Source: Iris pallida
Lineage: Eukaryota; Streptophyta; Magnoliopsida; Asparagales; Iridaceae
Assembly (NCBI GenBank): GCA_029216955.1
Contig: JANAVB010015600.1
Location: 34,894,174-34,958,173 of the forward strand
Length of the DNA: 64,000 nucleotides
Reading direction: 5' to 3'
Shown: positions 20,853-33,481 of the stretch, one piece after another
How the letters are laid out: every line of letters begins with the position of its first letter
How positions within the stretch are numbered: position 1 is the stretch's first letter
Notes under the pieces: generated by a model
What the model was told of the DNA's origin: nothing
Database searches by the model: none
The model's input: the letters and a program-made list of their open reading frames with translations, nothing else
Position numbers and translations under genes: made by a program

Positions 20853-23050
20853 GGCGGCTAAACGCCTCAAAAGAATAATTTACAATAGAGTGGAAAAGCA
20901 AAATAAGAAATCCACTCGTTGCCACGGTTACTTCTAGTGTTCACCATCTGGCTAGAAGGCAGGTAGATCCTCGGGTGCTACTCCAAAATCTGGACCAGCT
21001 GGATCAGAACCCAGAAAGAGCAAGTGTCACAAGGGAGGCTCCACATAGGAACTAAAACCAGCATAAAATGAATAGAAGAACTGATAAATGAACATAATTA
21101 AATGGCATATGACGTGCTTTAAAGAACATACTAGCTTGCATTAAGAAATCAAGAGGTGGAATATAATTTCCATGTTAATCATGAGACAATCATTCAGGCA
21201 CGGCCAATCAAATCCTACGGGTTGTTATCATTAGCTAACTAGTGTTATCACAGGCCTAGTTTCTAACAAGATGCAGTTGATATATTCCCGCAATCATGAG
21301 TCGTACAGACTATCCAAGTTATCCAGGCGAGATTACAAAGTTTATCAAGAATAAAGAGAATTATTAGGTGACTTAGAGTGCAACACATGACACTGTGCTG
21401 GAAATACGCCCTACTCGACCGTAGGATACAAGTCCACAGGTATGGTCGGGATAACAGGATCTCTTGTAACTAAAAAATCTCTATATATGAACTACTTGAT
21501 CAATCTAGTCGTCAACCTAGTCAGATTCATTATGAATCCTTGAACGTGGTAACCAGGAATCTATATCATAGACATGATGCAAGACAGGACATGTAGCTTG
21601 TACATGCACAATCAGAAAAATCAACCACAGAGTCAAGACAAGAGTTCCACTTAGCAAGTCAGGATTGGTTATCGCAACAACGATCAAGATTGCACATGTC
21701 TTGTCAGGTTTACTTGTCACTTGTCAGGAGTACTGTTAGGAGTGTGCCTCAACGAGCCGCTATCAAGATTATCAATACGGGATCACATTATCATGTCTAA
21801 GTTCAAGTTCATCAAGTCGGATCATTGTAATTTAGGACAAGTACAGAAAATATGCAAAGAAGATCAAAAACTGTGATTGAAACTATCAGTCGCATATGAA
21901 CTCCAGTTAAGGTAAAATAAGAATATTCTTAAAGCCAAGACAAAGATCTACAACTTTTATGCTTTGAGTTTTACAAGATTCTAGCTACAAAATAGCTTAA
22001 ACATGCAAAAATAGTCATTCGCGCACGCGGACAAAACTGGCCACGGGGCGCAGGCGCACGATAAAGGAATCGGGCAGGCGTATGGCGCACGAAATATAGA
22101 ACGCACGGATATACGGCACGCGGGGCGTGAGATCACGGCACGCAGGCGTGCGGCAAACGAATCACACACGCGCGCGGCCGCGAAACGCACAGCACGTGGA
22201 TGCAGGGTACGCAGGGCACGAGAGCAGGGCGCACAAGCACATGACAAATGAATCGTGCAAGCACGCAGCCACGAAACACTCAACGCACGGAATGCGAGAG
22301 CATGGTGCATAGACATGCGACAAACAAATTATGCGGGCATGCGACAAATGAATCGTGCAGGCACACTGCCCCGAAATGTGCAGCACACGGATGCACGGCA
22401 CGTAGAGCGCAAGAGCACGGCGCACAGGCATACGGTAAATGAATCGCGTGTGCAGCACTGTTCATCGTCCTAGCAACACCGAAGGTGTGCGGGAACCCAT
22501 GAACACAAAAAAAATGTCCTAAGTTTTTCAAAATAAGTCAAAATCAAACGGTTCAAAAGCCAAAATTGGGTAGAATAAAATTTTCCACAACATGGAATCC
22601 GTAGATTTCAAAAATAATAAAGTTTAAGAGATCAAAACCAAAAAAAACCGAAAAACAGCAAACTTAAATCTACAAAATTGTTAACATCAAAACCAAAAAC
22701 TTCAAGTTCTAAAGATACTTAGAATCAAGCAAGGAATACAATGGAACGATAAAATTTGAGATCCATCATGAAGCAAGTTGCATTTGCCTAGGGTTTGGTG
22801 GAGGAGTAAATGAAGAAGTAAATGGTAATAATGGAGGAGAGAGGGAAGTTGGTTTGAATACAAAGCTCATTCATGATGAACCAACTCAAACCAAACCAAG
22901 CCATGCCAAGTTGAACTAAACCAAATTAAACCAAGTCAAGATTAAACCAAGACAAGGGTAAGTAAGATAAGTCAAAATACAGGTCACCTGACAAATGTCA
23001 AAAATCCGTACAAGCATACTGAAAAATACGTATAACAAAAAACGGGAGTG
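20853..23050 (-). repeat. Degenerate, truncated LTR related to the gag-only element
   Basis: From GGCTAAACGCCTCAAAAGAAT at 20855 the sequence follows the gag-only LTR (from about 11214) in the same order. Shared landmarks are the AACTAG..TTATCACA block, the 'gaaatacgccctactcg' block and the 'caagttgcatttgcctaggg' leader block at about 22780-22800. The end resembles ACGTAT...GGGAGTGAC near 23030-23050. The outer 380 bp of the LTR are missing where Tat 1 inserted. Divergence is high. It marks an older member of the family. Confidence 0.65.
22020..22450. repeat. Minisatellite of CGCACG/GCATGCGAC units
   Basis: Loose tandem repeats of about 80 bp (GGCGCACAAGCACATGACAA and variants with AATCGTGCAGGCAC). 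It lies at the place in this degenerate LTR that corresponds to the GCGCCTAG array of the gag-only LTR. The overlapping open frames on both strands, rich in Ala, Arg, His and Cys, are artefacts of the repeat. Confidence 0.8.
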
Positions 23051-24993
23051 ACTTTAGTGCTAGGGGAGATTCATAAAGGATGCGTTTGAAAGAAATACGA
23101 TTATATAGTTTCCTGGTTGATTGGTTAAAGGGTACAGACCATACAGATGAACTAAAAATATAGAAATTGAATATATTGTGAAAAAATCGAAGGAAAGAGC
23201 TAATAAACGATAGACTATTGAGGTAGCAATGTTGGATTATGACTCGAAATAGTTGGTCCGATTGAATAAACATAATTTGAGTACGATATGAGAATACAAG
23301 TCAAATTGAGCAAGTGATGTTGCATCTATGCAAATGAAAACTAAATATTTGGATGATCGATTGATAAAGTTTTATATGACGACTTCGAGATTGACCCATA
23401 AGAATTGTCGGATAGATTTTGTCAGTTGTGGGTAAGTCTAGAGTAACTTTGTTGGTTATAGCCCGAGGATGAGTGCAGGTAGATAGATTTGACCCTAGAT
23501 TATTGGTTAGTTGCCTAAGTTTCAAATTTGTTGGCTACGATATTTCAGTTGTTCGTTGGGAATAAGTTCATGAGATTTGGGTAGCATCCCATGTCCCTTA
23601 GATTGGTCGGATCAAAGGTTATCCCTGAGATAGAGTGTCTCTATGATAAGAATTGGTTGCCTATAAGATAAGAGATAAGAATGTCCCTATTAGTTATCTA
23701 TTTTAGATGAGTTAGCTGAAGGTTTGGTTTAGCTTAGAATAGTTGACCGTAGAGACTTGACCGAAGGCTAAGTTGACTGTTGGAGACCCTTAGGATGTCC
23801 CTATTGATGTTGCGTGAGTATAGTCAGAATGAGTGAGATATGTCGAGAAGTAAACTTCGAATGGAATAAAGATTGAGAAATTTGATATTACAACATTGGA
23901 TGGAATGAATATTGGTTTCGAAAACTTGGATGCCTCTATTTGGAATATCAAATTTTGTTACTACTGATCGGATTTGATCGGTCGGTTCAATCATATTGAG
24001 CTACGCAAGTTGATGGTAGTGCATTAAAACAGTCAGAATAATTTCATTGATGGATAATCATATCAGAATTGAGAAAAAGTGTAATGACGAAATGAGGTAG
24101 TGCATGTAGTCGAGATAGACGAGAGCAAATACAATTTTTAAAATGACCCTTGGAATTAATATGCTAAAAATAAGATTTGCACATACGAGATGAAAATATG
24201 TTGGCTTGATCAATGCAAAAAAAATTTATGTACATCAAAAAAATTTACTAGAGTGAAATAATGGTACAACTTGGAAGATGGATCAAAATCGAAAAATTTA
24301 AGAGTTGCAAGTAAAAGTGTGTAGATACGAACGATAATGGGTATATGAGTTGATCGATGAGAATCGTGGTATCGAAATAAAATATGGCTGTTGACTTTAT
24401 CAATTTTGAGGGTACGAATGATAATGGACTTAAAAAGGAAACTCTGGATTCATTGGAAAACTTGATATAATTATGTCGGAATACTTTGAAAATTGTGGAT
24501 CGGTTGTAGAAAACTACTCAAGTTGGAATTGGTAACTTTTATTGTGTTAATAGTTGGTTGGAAGATTGAATTAATGAGTTAAGACTATACAAGATGCTCA
24601 AAAAGGATTTGTTGACAATCGGGAATGAAGTTATACCTGTAGCTCGTTTGCTTTCTCTATCGCTAAACTTGGTTGAAATACATATATTTCTGGATGTCTA
24701 AAATATGTGTATGATTCCAACTATGTGTATGCTGAATTCAAACGAAGCCACATGGAAGAATTATCATGTGCTAAGGAAATTGCACGAGTGTTAGAGGAAA
24801 GAATAAGGATGGTAAACTACTTTGAATCAAAATTGGGATGTTGTGGCGAGATGGTACATCATTTGGAATCGATCGAGATATTTCGGAGAAATGTTAAATA
24901 ATGCAAGTTGATCATGGGAAGTTTCAGTTGAAGTTATGGGGATAAGTTTTGTTTAAGTTTCGAAGACGAAACTTTTTTCTGAGTGGTATATAT
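23051..24993 (+). pseudogene. Decayed chromovirus 3' pol
   Basis: Most of this stretch is too mutated to read. Towards the end (about 24620-24900) the plus strand gives LNLVEIH, then KYVYDSNYV and a Glu/Arg-rich tail. This matches the 'LPPNLxxIHDVFHVSMLRKYVxDPSHV' segment that precedes the chromodomain in Tekay-like integrases (established knowledge). GAAGACGAAACTTTTTTCTG at 24962-24981 corresponds to the polypurine-tract region. The short open frame at 24707-24901 is this remnant and not a gene of its own. Confidence 0.6.
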
Positions 24994-25633
24994 TGTTGTG
25001 TCCCGACCCGCACGGTGCCTTATGATGGCTGGTTTGTTCGATGAAGCCTTGTTGGACTTAGAATTATGCGAAGGATCGCTCGGAAGGCTATACGATCATG
25101 GCAGAAACCATCTTATAGATGTGAGTAGTGTTGAACTCTTCGAAGATCCTTTAACTTCATGCTTAATAAAATGGATTGTATGCTATGTTGCATGTCGAGT
25201 TGCTAAATAATATCCTGCATGGAAACCAGAAAGGTAATAAAAGATAATTTATCACATACCCAAAAACATTTACAAATTATTTTATGGTTTGTGTGCTTAA
25301 AATCATTTCATGAATGGTATGCTAGCTTGTGTGCTATTACAATGAAATATATGACAGGTGAAGCAAAAGTCCCAAATACTTGGGCGGTGAGTATATCGAG
25401 CCTCAACTCGATGTATAGATGGTAATACAAATAATAAGACCCAAGAATTGGGCAGTGAGTATGCTTGAATTATGACCATGAGAGTGTATGGTATCAAAGA
25501 TGTAGGAAGAGATTGAGTAATAACATTCTATTATCCGGTGTCGATGCAGAATGTTGATTACACTAAGACCCTGGATTGGACAGATGGTAATGCGAGCATT
25601 GGCTCAAGGCATATGAGACAATAATGTAGAAGC
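24994..25633 (+). repeat. Truncated chromovirus LTR
   Basis: It begins TGTTGTGTCCCGACCCG behind the polypurine tract. Several blocks (AGATAATTTATCACAT, AGGTGAAGCAAAAGTCCC, TTGGGCGGTGAGTATAT) recur in the solo LTR at 50168-52095, so it is a distant member of that family. It is cut off near 25633 where the LTR of Tat 2 starts. Confidence 0.6.
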
Positions 25634-25856
25634 ATGAAATTTCAGGCACATCTCAGGCCAAAATTCCTATGCGTCCTAACTCTCATGCGCCCCCAAAATC
25701 AACATGCACTAGGAAACTCAACAGAACACTTGGCACAGCATAAAACAGCAAAGAAGTAGAGACATATAAATAGGGCTTTTATTTCATAAGAAAGTATATT
25801 ACATGTCTTTTACAAAGGAAAATTCTTTTACAAAAGAGAAAGAAAATCCTAAAAGC

Positions 25857-25960
25857 TACAGTCAGGCGCAGTGCTACAGTCAGGCGCAGTGCTACAGTCA
25901 GGCGCATCACTTCAACGTACAGCCAGGCGCATGCTACAGCCAGGCGCATTATTCCAGTAT
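25857..25960. repeat. Tandem GCTACAGTCAGGCGCA repeats
   Basis: Five to six imperfect 16-18-bp units. The apparent Gln/Ala/Tyr-rich peptides in all frames come from this repeat. Confidence 0.9.
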
Positions 25961-26087
25961 TCTCAGCGTATACGCATCCCCATGCATCGTCAGAATGAAT
26001 CACTTCCTCGTCAGCATAGGGCCACTCTAGCAGGAGGAGTGGCTCTTCTAGCCTAACAAAGTCAGGGCACGATAGCCCCGACCTTCG

Positions 26088-26250
26088 GCTCTTCCAGCAT
26101 AACAAAAATTGAGACACGACCGCCTCGATCTTTGGATGCAATAGGCACCTTCAGCCAGTATTGGGACACGATAATCCCGATATTTGGATGCAATAGGCAC
26201 CTTCAGCCAGTGTCGGGACACGATAATCCCAACATTTGGATGCAACAGGC
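26088..26250. repeat. Tandem repeat, about 57-bp unit
   Basis: Three partial to full copies of a unit containing GACACGATAATCCCGA, TTTGGATGCAATAGGCACC and TTCAGCCAGT, diverging by a few bases. Confidence 0.85.
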
Positions 26251-27352
26251 ACTTTCACAAGGCCGATGGTAAAAAAAAAACCAACTCGGTGCATCTTCGT
26301 CCTCAAAAGAAGTTCATCGTCAACTCACCAAGACAGGGGACCGATCGAGTTCGTCTCCATGGAGGAAAGATAAGTGAAATGAGAAACAAAACTCTTCACA
26401 AAGCTATTTATTGGCCGGGGCAACCCTCGCCCATGTGCCAAGTGGCCGTCTCCTCGCATTCTGTGCAATGAATTTACATTTATGACGATGGATCCGCCTC
26501 TTCGAATTCAACCAAGTCAAAATAGCCATTAACGCCTCAAAGAACTCAACAAAGGGGCCAATAAAGATGCGCCATGCAGCAGATACACCGTCAGCCATGC
26601 GCTCCATACCGATACGCCCAAATGGGTCATAGTCTTGTGGGACACAAACTGATGCGTCCACTTTAACTCATCACCCATCAAGCATTTAATGCTATGTGAC
26701 AGAGTCGACATCACGCTTCCCAAAGACTGAATAGTTGACAGCTTTTTGTAGAAAATGAAGAGCTGTCAACGTCATCTTCATCATTACATTTTGTAGGCTA
26801 CAGCTGTCCTTGCCATATGGCCGATCGATCACTTGTATGCGCCTCTACAGCCATGCGCCCAGCAATTTACATGTGCCTCAAAAGCTATGCGCCCCCGACT
26901 GACCCCTGATCCCAAAAGACAGAAGCCAAGTCTCTACATGCGCTTCCACAGCCATGCGCCCAAAGCTCTGCATGCGCCTCAGAAGTTATGCACCCAGACT
27001 TGTTTGTGACCACTAAAAAGTGATAGATCAAGTCGCCCCATGCGCCAGATCTTAGGCACATCCTGACAGATTATTCCCTCACAAAATCTGAGATCTTTGA
27101 GCCACAGACTTGCCCACGTGTCTTTTGACTCAGTTCTGCTCAAGAATGGGTGTTAACCACCCAAGATCTCAGCAATAGATGAATCTTCGGGACTGCCACG
27201 TGTCAGCTCCATCGCAGCCCAACAGAGCAGTTCAGTAGATTCAGCTCCGACTCAGGGTGCATCGTCCATAGGCCCCACAGCATCAGCCATATAGCATTCC
27301 TATATACAGGTGCATCCTACATATGCGTGCATGAGCAGACCAGTCTGCTGCC

Positions 27353-27360
27353 TATAAATA
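27353..27360 (+). promoter_or_regulatory. TATA box of Tat 2 LTR
   Basis: TATAAATA in CTGCCTATAAATAGAGGGATC, about 30 bp upstream of a likely start near the ATTCATTCTCCCAC stretch. The R/U5 part then continues to 27597 and 37206-37288. Confidence 0.6.
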
Positions 27361-27597
27361 GAGGGATCATTCATTCTCCCACATACAGGAAGATCATCAT
27401 GTCTACAGACAAACACGAGAAGAGACACTTAAAATCTACTTCTCTCCCAAACACTCTGGCATCCAGAGCAACCCAGACCTTCAGAGAATCCAAGATCATC
27501 GTCAGATCGTCAACGGAGTCAACGCATTACCACTCGCTCTACCGACATAATTTTTAGATAAAAACAAAAGTGTACTCCTAGGACTACGTCTAAGTCC

Positions 27598-28671
27598 TGT
27601 AGAAACAAAATCGTAAAGCACAATACTCTAGAGGGGGGTGAATAGAGTAGGCAGCGGAATATTGCTAATTAAAAAATGTTAGCAGCAAGATCACAGAATA
27701 ATAATCATAACTAAGTAAAGTAAAGGCAGAGATAAGAAAGCAAACGTAAAGACAGCGATGTATACTGGTTTCCCTCTGTTGAGGACTAATCCAGTCGGTA
27801 GAACTCTTGCTACCAGTTGAATCCACTATTGGCAAAACTGCAAGTTTTCTTACGAAGTCCTTGCAACTTCTACAACGCGAGCTTTGATACGAAGAACTCG
27901 TCCAACTTCAAATGTGAAGAGGTATTCTTCAATCAAGCCTTCTGATTACAATCTCTCAGAAACTTCTAGACCGTACCGCACTGGCAAATCGACTAGAGAA
28001 TTGTAATTGGCTTGGGATCTGAAATTTAAAGCTCAAGAAAAACTCTTTAGAAGACTGAAAGCTTTAGATAGAGAGAAGATTGAAAGTGAATGAGTGAGTT
28101 GAAATGATCAAAATCCTTCTCTATTTATAGGAGTTCCAAAGACAGAATTCTGGCAGAATTCGGACAGAATTTGGACAGAACTCGATGAGGAAATTTCGAT
28201 CAAATCCGCAACTGCAGGAGGACCAAGTTCCAGAGAATTCAAAAATCAAACGGCCACCAACAGAACTCTGGCCGAACTCTGGCCGAGTTCTTTCAGGGTT
28301 AGGTCAGGTTTTAAAAATTAGCTTTTGATGATTTTTGAAAACCTTTTTGAAAACCTTTTTGAAGCTTTTGTTTAAAAGAATATTTTTCAAAACAAAGGAT
28401 ATTTTAAAAGTATTTTGAAAATATTTTAGAATAGCCTATTTGCCAGTACGACTCGGTGTACAACGTATTCCTAGACTCAATAAAATAAAAAATACATTGC
28501 TCAAAGGAAATACAGACTCGAACAGGCAAACATAGCTTCGGTCTTGAACGGTGTAGATAGCTGTTCTTGTTCATGTCCAAGAGTCCGATACATCCTGACT
28601 AGCTTCACATATCGAGACAGAGTTTGATCAATTATTAAAATCAGGTTGACCATATGACCAATGGGCTAACA
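27598..28671 (-). repeat. 3' LTR of the SIRE-like element
   Basis: In element orientation it runs TGTTAGCCCATTGG...TTTTGTTTCTACA. A TATA box (minus strand CTATAAATAG) lies at about 28120-28130. It sits directly beside the polypurine tract at 28672-28690. Confidence 0.93.
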
Positions 28672-28690
28672 ATCTCTCCCATTTTGATAA
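28672..28690 (-). promoter_or_regulatory. Polypurine tract of the SIRE-like element
   Basis: The minus strand reads TATCAAAATGGGAGAGAT immediately before TGTTAG of the 3' LTR. Confidence 0.85.
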
Positions 28691-29215
28691 TTGACAAACT
28701 ATGAATGATATAACATTAAAGCTTGAAATAAAATCAAAAATTGTTCATGTCCTGCATTTTCTCAAAAGAATGTTAGATCTTTATTTTTCTCCCCCGTTGT
28801 CACTTAGCAAAATAATTGCAAAAGAGTAAAAACTTCCCCGCAATCATTGCATAAATAACAAACAGTGAAGAAATATAAGAAAATAATCATGATAAATGAT
28901 GGAAATAGTAAAGAAAAATTTGCATAACATCACAGGCATGTATTTGTACGCAGGCAGTTTATAATAAACAAAGAATTATTTCACAGGCAGTTTATACTTG
29001 AGAAGCAGATAAATAAATGCTAAGTAAATAAACTAATGTGAATCATGAACCAATAAACATGCAGATAAAGATGTTCAAATGACATCAAATAAAACAAATC
29101 CAGTACAAGTCCTCAAAAAAATACTGATAATAAAGTCTGAAAATAGAAAAACTTGGAATGTCGGAGTATTTCTAAGTGTACAGTAGATAATGTCTAAGTC
29201 TCAAAAAGAAACATA

Positions 29216-30496
29216 TCACAACTCCTCATCATCATCATCATCAGTATGATGACCAGCATGTCCAGAAGGACCAGCTCCAGAGGTACCCGCGCCAGAAGGG
29301 TGAGGAGGAGCGCCAGTGTAAAACTCATCGACATAATCACGAGGAGAAGCACGGTCAGAACGGTACCAATCATATGCGTTACCGGGCTGGAAGTAGACAT
29401 GAACAGCCCCATCCTTACAGCGGTAACCAGAGAAAGCTGGATCTCTAGGGATGGAACCGGCTGAATGTCCAGTCTGGGCGAAACGAAGATCAGCTAATGA
29501 GTTTGCAATCGCCTGATAACGGGTGACATCGTGGAACTCACGTTCGTGGGCCATGTCCGTCATGGAGACGTGCAAATCTGAAAGGTGCTGGTGTATGCCC
29601 TCAAAAGTCATAGCATACTGCTGAGGAGGTGGAGGAGGTAGAGCAGATGCAGTCATACTGCGACGAGATAACTTGAGGACCTTGGGCTCAGGGTCTTAAG
29701 CACAAGTAGATAAGTCAATGTCGAAACGCTGAAAGATGCGTGGGAGAATCATCGCATAAGAGAGATTTCTATCTCTTGCACGACAACGTCTCATCATCTG
29801 AATAATGGCCTTAGGGGCAGAAAATGGAATCCCCTTAAGAATGTGATACATAGCAGATAATTCAAGAGACGTGACATCATCCTTCGAAGTAGACTTTGGA
29901 AGGAGAGTGGAATAAATGACACGGTACAATTCATAATTAAACAAGTTCAGGTTGTTTGCCTTAAACTTTCCAGAGCGAACTCTATCTGGTGCACAAAGTT
30001 CAGCTTTGAAACTGGTAAGTGTCGTGCCTTCGGGGAAATCAAACTCAGTGATATCAACAAGCGGTTCTCCTTCGTTGGGAATACCAAGAATCTCCGCTAA
30101 GAGGACATCATTGAAGTTGATATCTAATCCTCCAACACGTGTGCTTACATCAAAAGTGTTTAATATGATATTGCAGTAAAACAGTCTAATGGCATTAGTT
30201 GCTACAGGAAAACAGAGTTTAACAAAATGCTGTAACCCTAATGCCTCAAAGAAATGGCGATGATCAGGAAATACAGTCCACTCGATGGGTGCGCCTGTGC
30301 ATATGGATCTCATGGAGAAGTCTCCATACCACAGTAAGGCTTGTTCTAGGGTTTGAAAGTAAAATCGGTCGAACGCGCCGTCGCTAGATTGGACTGGCAA
30401 AAATAGGGAATTAGTGGGTGGATCCGAAGATGAACCTTCCTCACTTGGGTTGGTTGTCTTCTTCCTCTTAAAGGGGTTGAATCCCTTAGGTGCCAT
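29216..30496 (-). pseudogene. Extra (env-like position) ORF of the SIRE-like element
   Basis: An ATG at 30496-30494 opens 266 codons to a TAA at 29696. The same frame then continues to 29216, so one stop splits a protein of about 427 codons. The first part has the FDRFYFQTLEQALLWYGDF and LFYCNIILNTFDVSTRVGG segments and an ILGIPNEGE motif, resembling the 'putative plant transposon protein' family found in SIRE, Athila and other elements. The second part is Pro/Gly-rich and ends in an acidic DDDDDEEL tail. No signal peptide or membrane span is visible. The 606 bp between it and pol contain no other frame. Confidence 0.75.
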
Positions 30497-31102
30497 TTGT
30501 GCAAATAGAAGTAAATGTGCACTAATTAAAAAGTGGAGAAGGATGGAGTTATACCTCCCGAAATTAAACTATGTCGAAGAGAACGACGAACTCCGCACGA
30601 ATCCAAAGTTTGGTTGATTTCACCACTTGGATTAGAAGATAGGGAGTGGTGAAGAACTAGGGTTCGGGGCTCCTTCGCGGCTGCTGTTGCTGGTTATGAT
30701 GTAGTTTAGAAGCAATAAGGAAGAAAGGCTCTCGGGTTCTGGTATATATAACCTGACACCCTCAACCGAACTCGGACCGAATTTGGGCCGACTTCTGGCC
30801 GAATTCGCCTGGGTTTGGTTTAAAATACTTTCTTTTTCATTGGCTCATTTCAAATATTTAATTCAAAGATTAGTAATTTCAACCTTCAATTAACATAATT
30901 AATATTATTTTATAGATTAAATATCATTACACAGCGACTGTTTCAGATTAGCTGTAGAAGTACTGTCCCAGCTGGCGGAGGTTCACCGGGGAACTCTTAA
31001 GTACCGCTTCGCTTCAACCGTAGTTGTGGTGACAGACAGACTCTTTATTGGCTTGTCTCTAACACAGTTTTTGCGTATTTGAAATATAATCATAAAACAA
31101 AA

Positions 31103-31315
31103 TTAATTAATATTATTGACGTCCAAAATTCCTAATTCTTGACGTAAATAATTGAAACGATCTTCTGCTAGAGGTTTTGTGAAAATGTCAGCTAATTGAT
31201 TCTCAGTATCAATGTATACAAGGTCAATATCTCCATTTTGATGATGATCTCTAAGAAAATGATGTCGAATCTCGATATGTTTTGTACGAGAATGACATAC
31301 AGGATTCTTAGTCAA
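31103..31315 (-). pseudogene. Pol: C-terminal end of RNase H
   Basis: A 70-codon frame with SRTKHIEIRHHFLRD and the Q-L-A-D-I-F-T-K-P motif that closes copia pol. About 70 bp with a frame break separate it from the main RT/RNase H frame; it restores the normal end of the polyprotein. Confidence 0.88.
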
Positions 31316-31384
31316 ATTAATAGTGCTCGTGTTATCACAGAAAATGGGAATATGTGTATAAAATTAATTATAGTCTTCCAAGGT

Positions 31385-32550
31385 TTATTTCATCCACAAA
31401 ATCTGAGCACAATAATGTCCTACGGCGATATACTCAGCCTCTGTTGTTGATAGGGCTACAGAATTTTGCTTTTTACTAAACCATGAGACTAAAGCCTTGC
31501 CTAAGAAATGACATGTGCCACTGGTACTTTTTCTATCAACTTTGCATCCGGCAAAATCTGCATCCGAATAACCAATAAGGTCAAAGGACTTAGTTTTGGG
31601 ATACCATAAGCCAACAGAAGAAGTGCCCTTAAGGTATCGAAAGATACGCTTAACTGCGCACAGATGTGATTCCTTTAGATTAGCTTGAAAATGTGCACAC
31701 AGGCAAACACTAAACATAATATCTGGACGACTGGCAGTTAAATAAAGTAAACTACCGATCATACCTTGATACTTACGTGTGTCGACCGGCTTGCCTTGTT
31801 CATCAATATCAAGCTTTGTTGAAGTTGCCATTGGAGTGCCAATAGGTTTGACATTGTCCAGATCAAACTTCTTTAGCAAATCTTTTGTATACTTGGCTTG
31901 ATTTATGAACGTCCCATTGTCAGTTTGTTTGATTTGCAGTCCGAGAAAGAATTTCAGCTCTCTCATCATGCTCATCTCAAACTCATTCTGCATACACTTA
32001 GAAAATTCTTGACACAGAGATTCATCAGTAGATCCAAATATGATATCATCTACATAGACTTGTATTAAAAGAAGCTTACCATTAAAGGACTTAATAAAAA
32101 GTGTAGTGTCAACCTTGTCTTTTGAAAAATCGTTGTCAAGTAGAAAAGAGCTTAGACGATCATACCAAGCACGAGGGGCTTGTTTCAAACCGTACAAAGC
32201 TTTCTTCAACTTGAAAACATGATCAGGGTTTTTAAAATCTGTGAAACCTGGAGGTTGTGCTACAAAAACTTCTTCTTTTATAAAACCATTTAAAAATGCA
32301 CTCTTGACATCCATTTGAAATAATTTGAAATTATGAAAACATGCAAATGCACATAACATGCGAATGGATTCTAATCTCGTAACTGGGGCATAAGTCTCAT
32401 CGTAGTCGATACCTTCTTTCTGATTGTATCCTTGAGCTACTAGTCGAGCCTTATTACGAGTCACTAAACCATTCTCATTAAGTTTATTTCGGAATACCCA
32501 ATGGGTGCCAATGACCGGACGATCAATAGGTTTGGGAACAAGTTTCCAAA
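31385..32550 (-). CDS. Pol: reverse transcriptase and RNase H
   Basis: The open frame carries the copia RT landmarks in order: THWVFRNK near 32500, RLVAQGYNQ, DVKSAFLNG, the catalytic YVDD (32056-32045), FFLGLQI and SRPDI. The RNase H end follows, with SDADFAG and ALSTTEAEYIA. It stops at 31385. This enzyme would copy element RNA into DNA. The frame is continuous for nearly 390 codons, the best preserved pol part in the window. No start codon is expected because it belongs to a polyprotein. Confidence 0.93.
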
Positions 32551-32827
32551 CTTAATTCCGTTTAAATTGGTTTAATTCCTCTTGCATAGCATCTATCCAA
32601 AAACTATCACTACATGCTTCATCAATAGTTTTGGGTTCTAGCTGTAAAATAAATACAACACTAGAAACAATATCTCTACTGGATATACGAGTACTTACAC
32701 CTTTGGTAATGTCACCAATTACCAAATCCTTTGGATGATCAGCCGTAAATTTTAATCTTTTCGGCAGACTCTGAAGGTAGCTGGTTCCTGGATCTTCTCT
32801 AGGAGGATCAGCTAGTGTCGAGCTTGG

Positions 32828-33463
32828 TTAAGAATCAGCTATTGTTGAGCTTGGTACAGTTGGATCTTCGTCATTGTCATCGATAGTTATTTGATTCAGT
32901 TCATCAAAAGTGACATTGATTGACTCTTCGATGATCATGGTTCGTTTGTTGAAGACTCTGTATCCTTTGCTCTTGGCCGCATAACCTAAAAATATACCTT
33001 CATCGGCCTTTTCATCAAACTTTCCCAAATTGTCTTTTGTATTGAGAATAAAACATTTACAACCAAATATTCTAAAATAAGAAACAGATGGAATTCTATC
33101 AAACCATAACTCAAATAGAGTCTTCTTCGATTTGGGTTGAATTAGAACTCTATTGAGAACAAAACAAGCTGTATTGACAGCTTCAGCCCAAAAATATTTG
33201 GGTAGACTAAACTGATTTAACATTACTCTGGTCATTTCGGATAGAGTTCTGTTCTTACGTTCCACAACTCCATTTTGTTGTGGAGTCCTAGGACAGGAGA
33301 ACTCGTGAACAAAATCGTGCGTGTCATAAAATTGCTCAAACTCTGCATTCTCGAATTCGCCACCATGATCGCTTCTAATACGAGTGATCATGTAACCTTT
33401 TTCATTCTGAACTTTCTTGCAAATGGCGACAAATTCAGATAATGCATCATTCTTGCGTGTCAA
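32828..33463 (-). pseudogene. Pol: integrase core and C-terminal part
   Basis: Continues in the same reading direction after one stop. The second and third catalytic residues are seen in RSDHGGEFEN and PQQNGVVERKNRT. The KTLFELWF...FRIFGCKCF stretch and the GIFLGY motif follow, as in copia integrases. It ends at a stop at 32828. The stretch 32560-32827 holds the linker to reverse transcriptase with several stops. Confidence 0.92.
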
Positions 33464-33481
33464 GAAGTATACCCACGTGTA

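Larger units (their letters stand above)
25634..27597 (+). repeat. 5' LTR of Tat element 2, main part
   Basis: A long segment rich in CATGCGCC motifs on the plus strand, with a TATA box TATAAATA at 27353-27360 and a short leader down to the copia insertion at 27598. The last about 85 bp are at 37206-37288. The left border is inferred from the end of chromovirus-LTR similarity near 25633. Two tandem arrays lie inside (25857-25960 and 26088-26250). A second TATAAATA at 25767 has no obvious role. Confidence 0.6.

Noticed and set aside
22127..22531. Overlapping long open frames on both strands, rich in Arg, His, Ala and Cys
   Set aside because: Produced by the CGCACG-type minisatellite; no codon bias or family features.
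25803..26056. Gln/Ala/Tyr repeat protein
   Set aside because: Arises from the 16-18-bp GCTACAGTCAGGCGCA tandem repeat inside the Tat 2 LTR.
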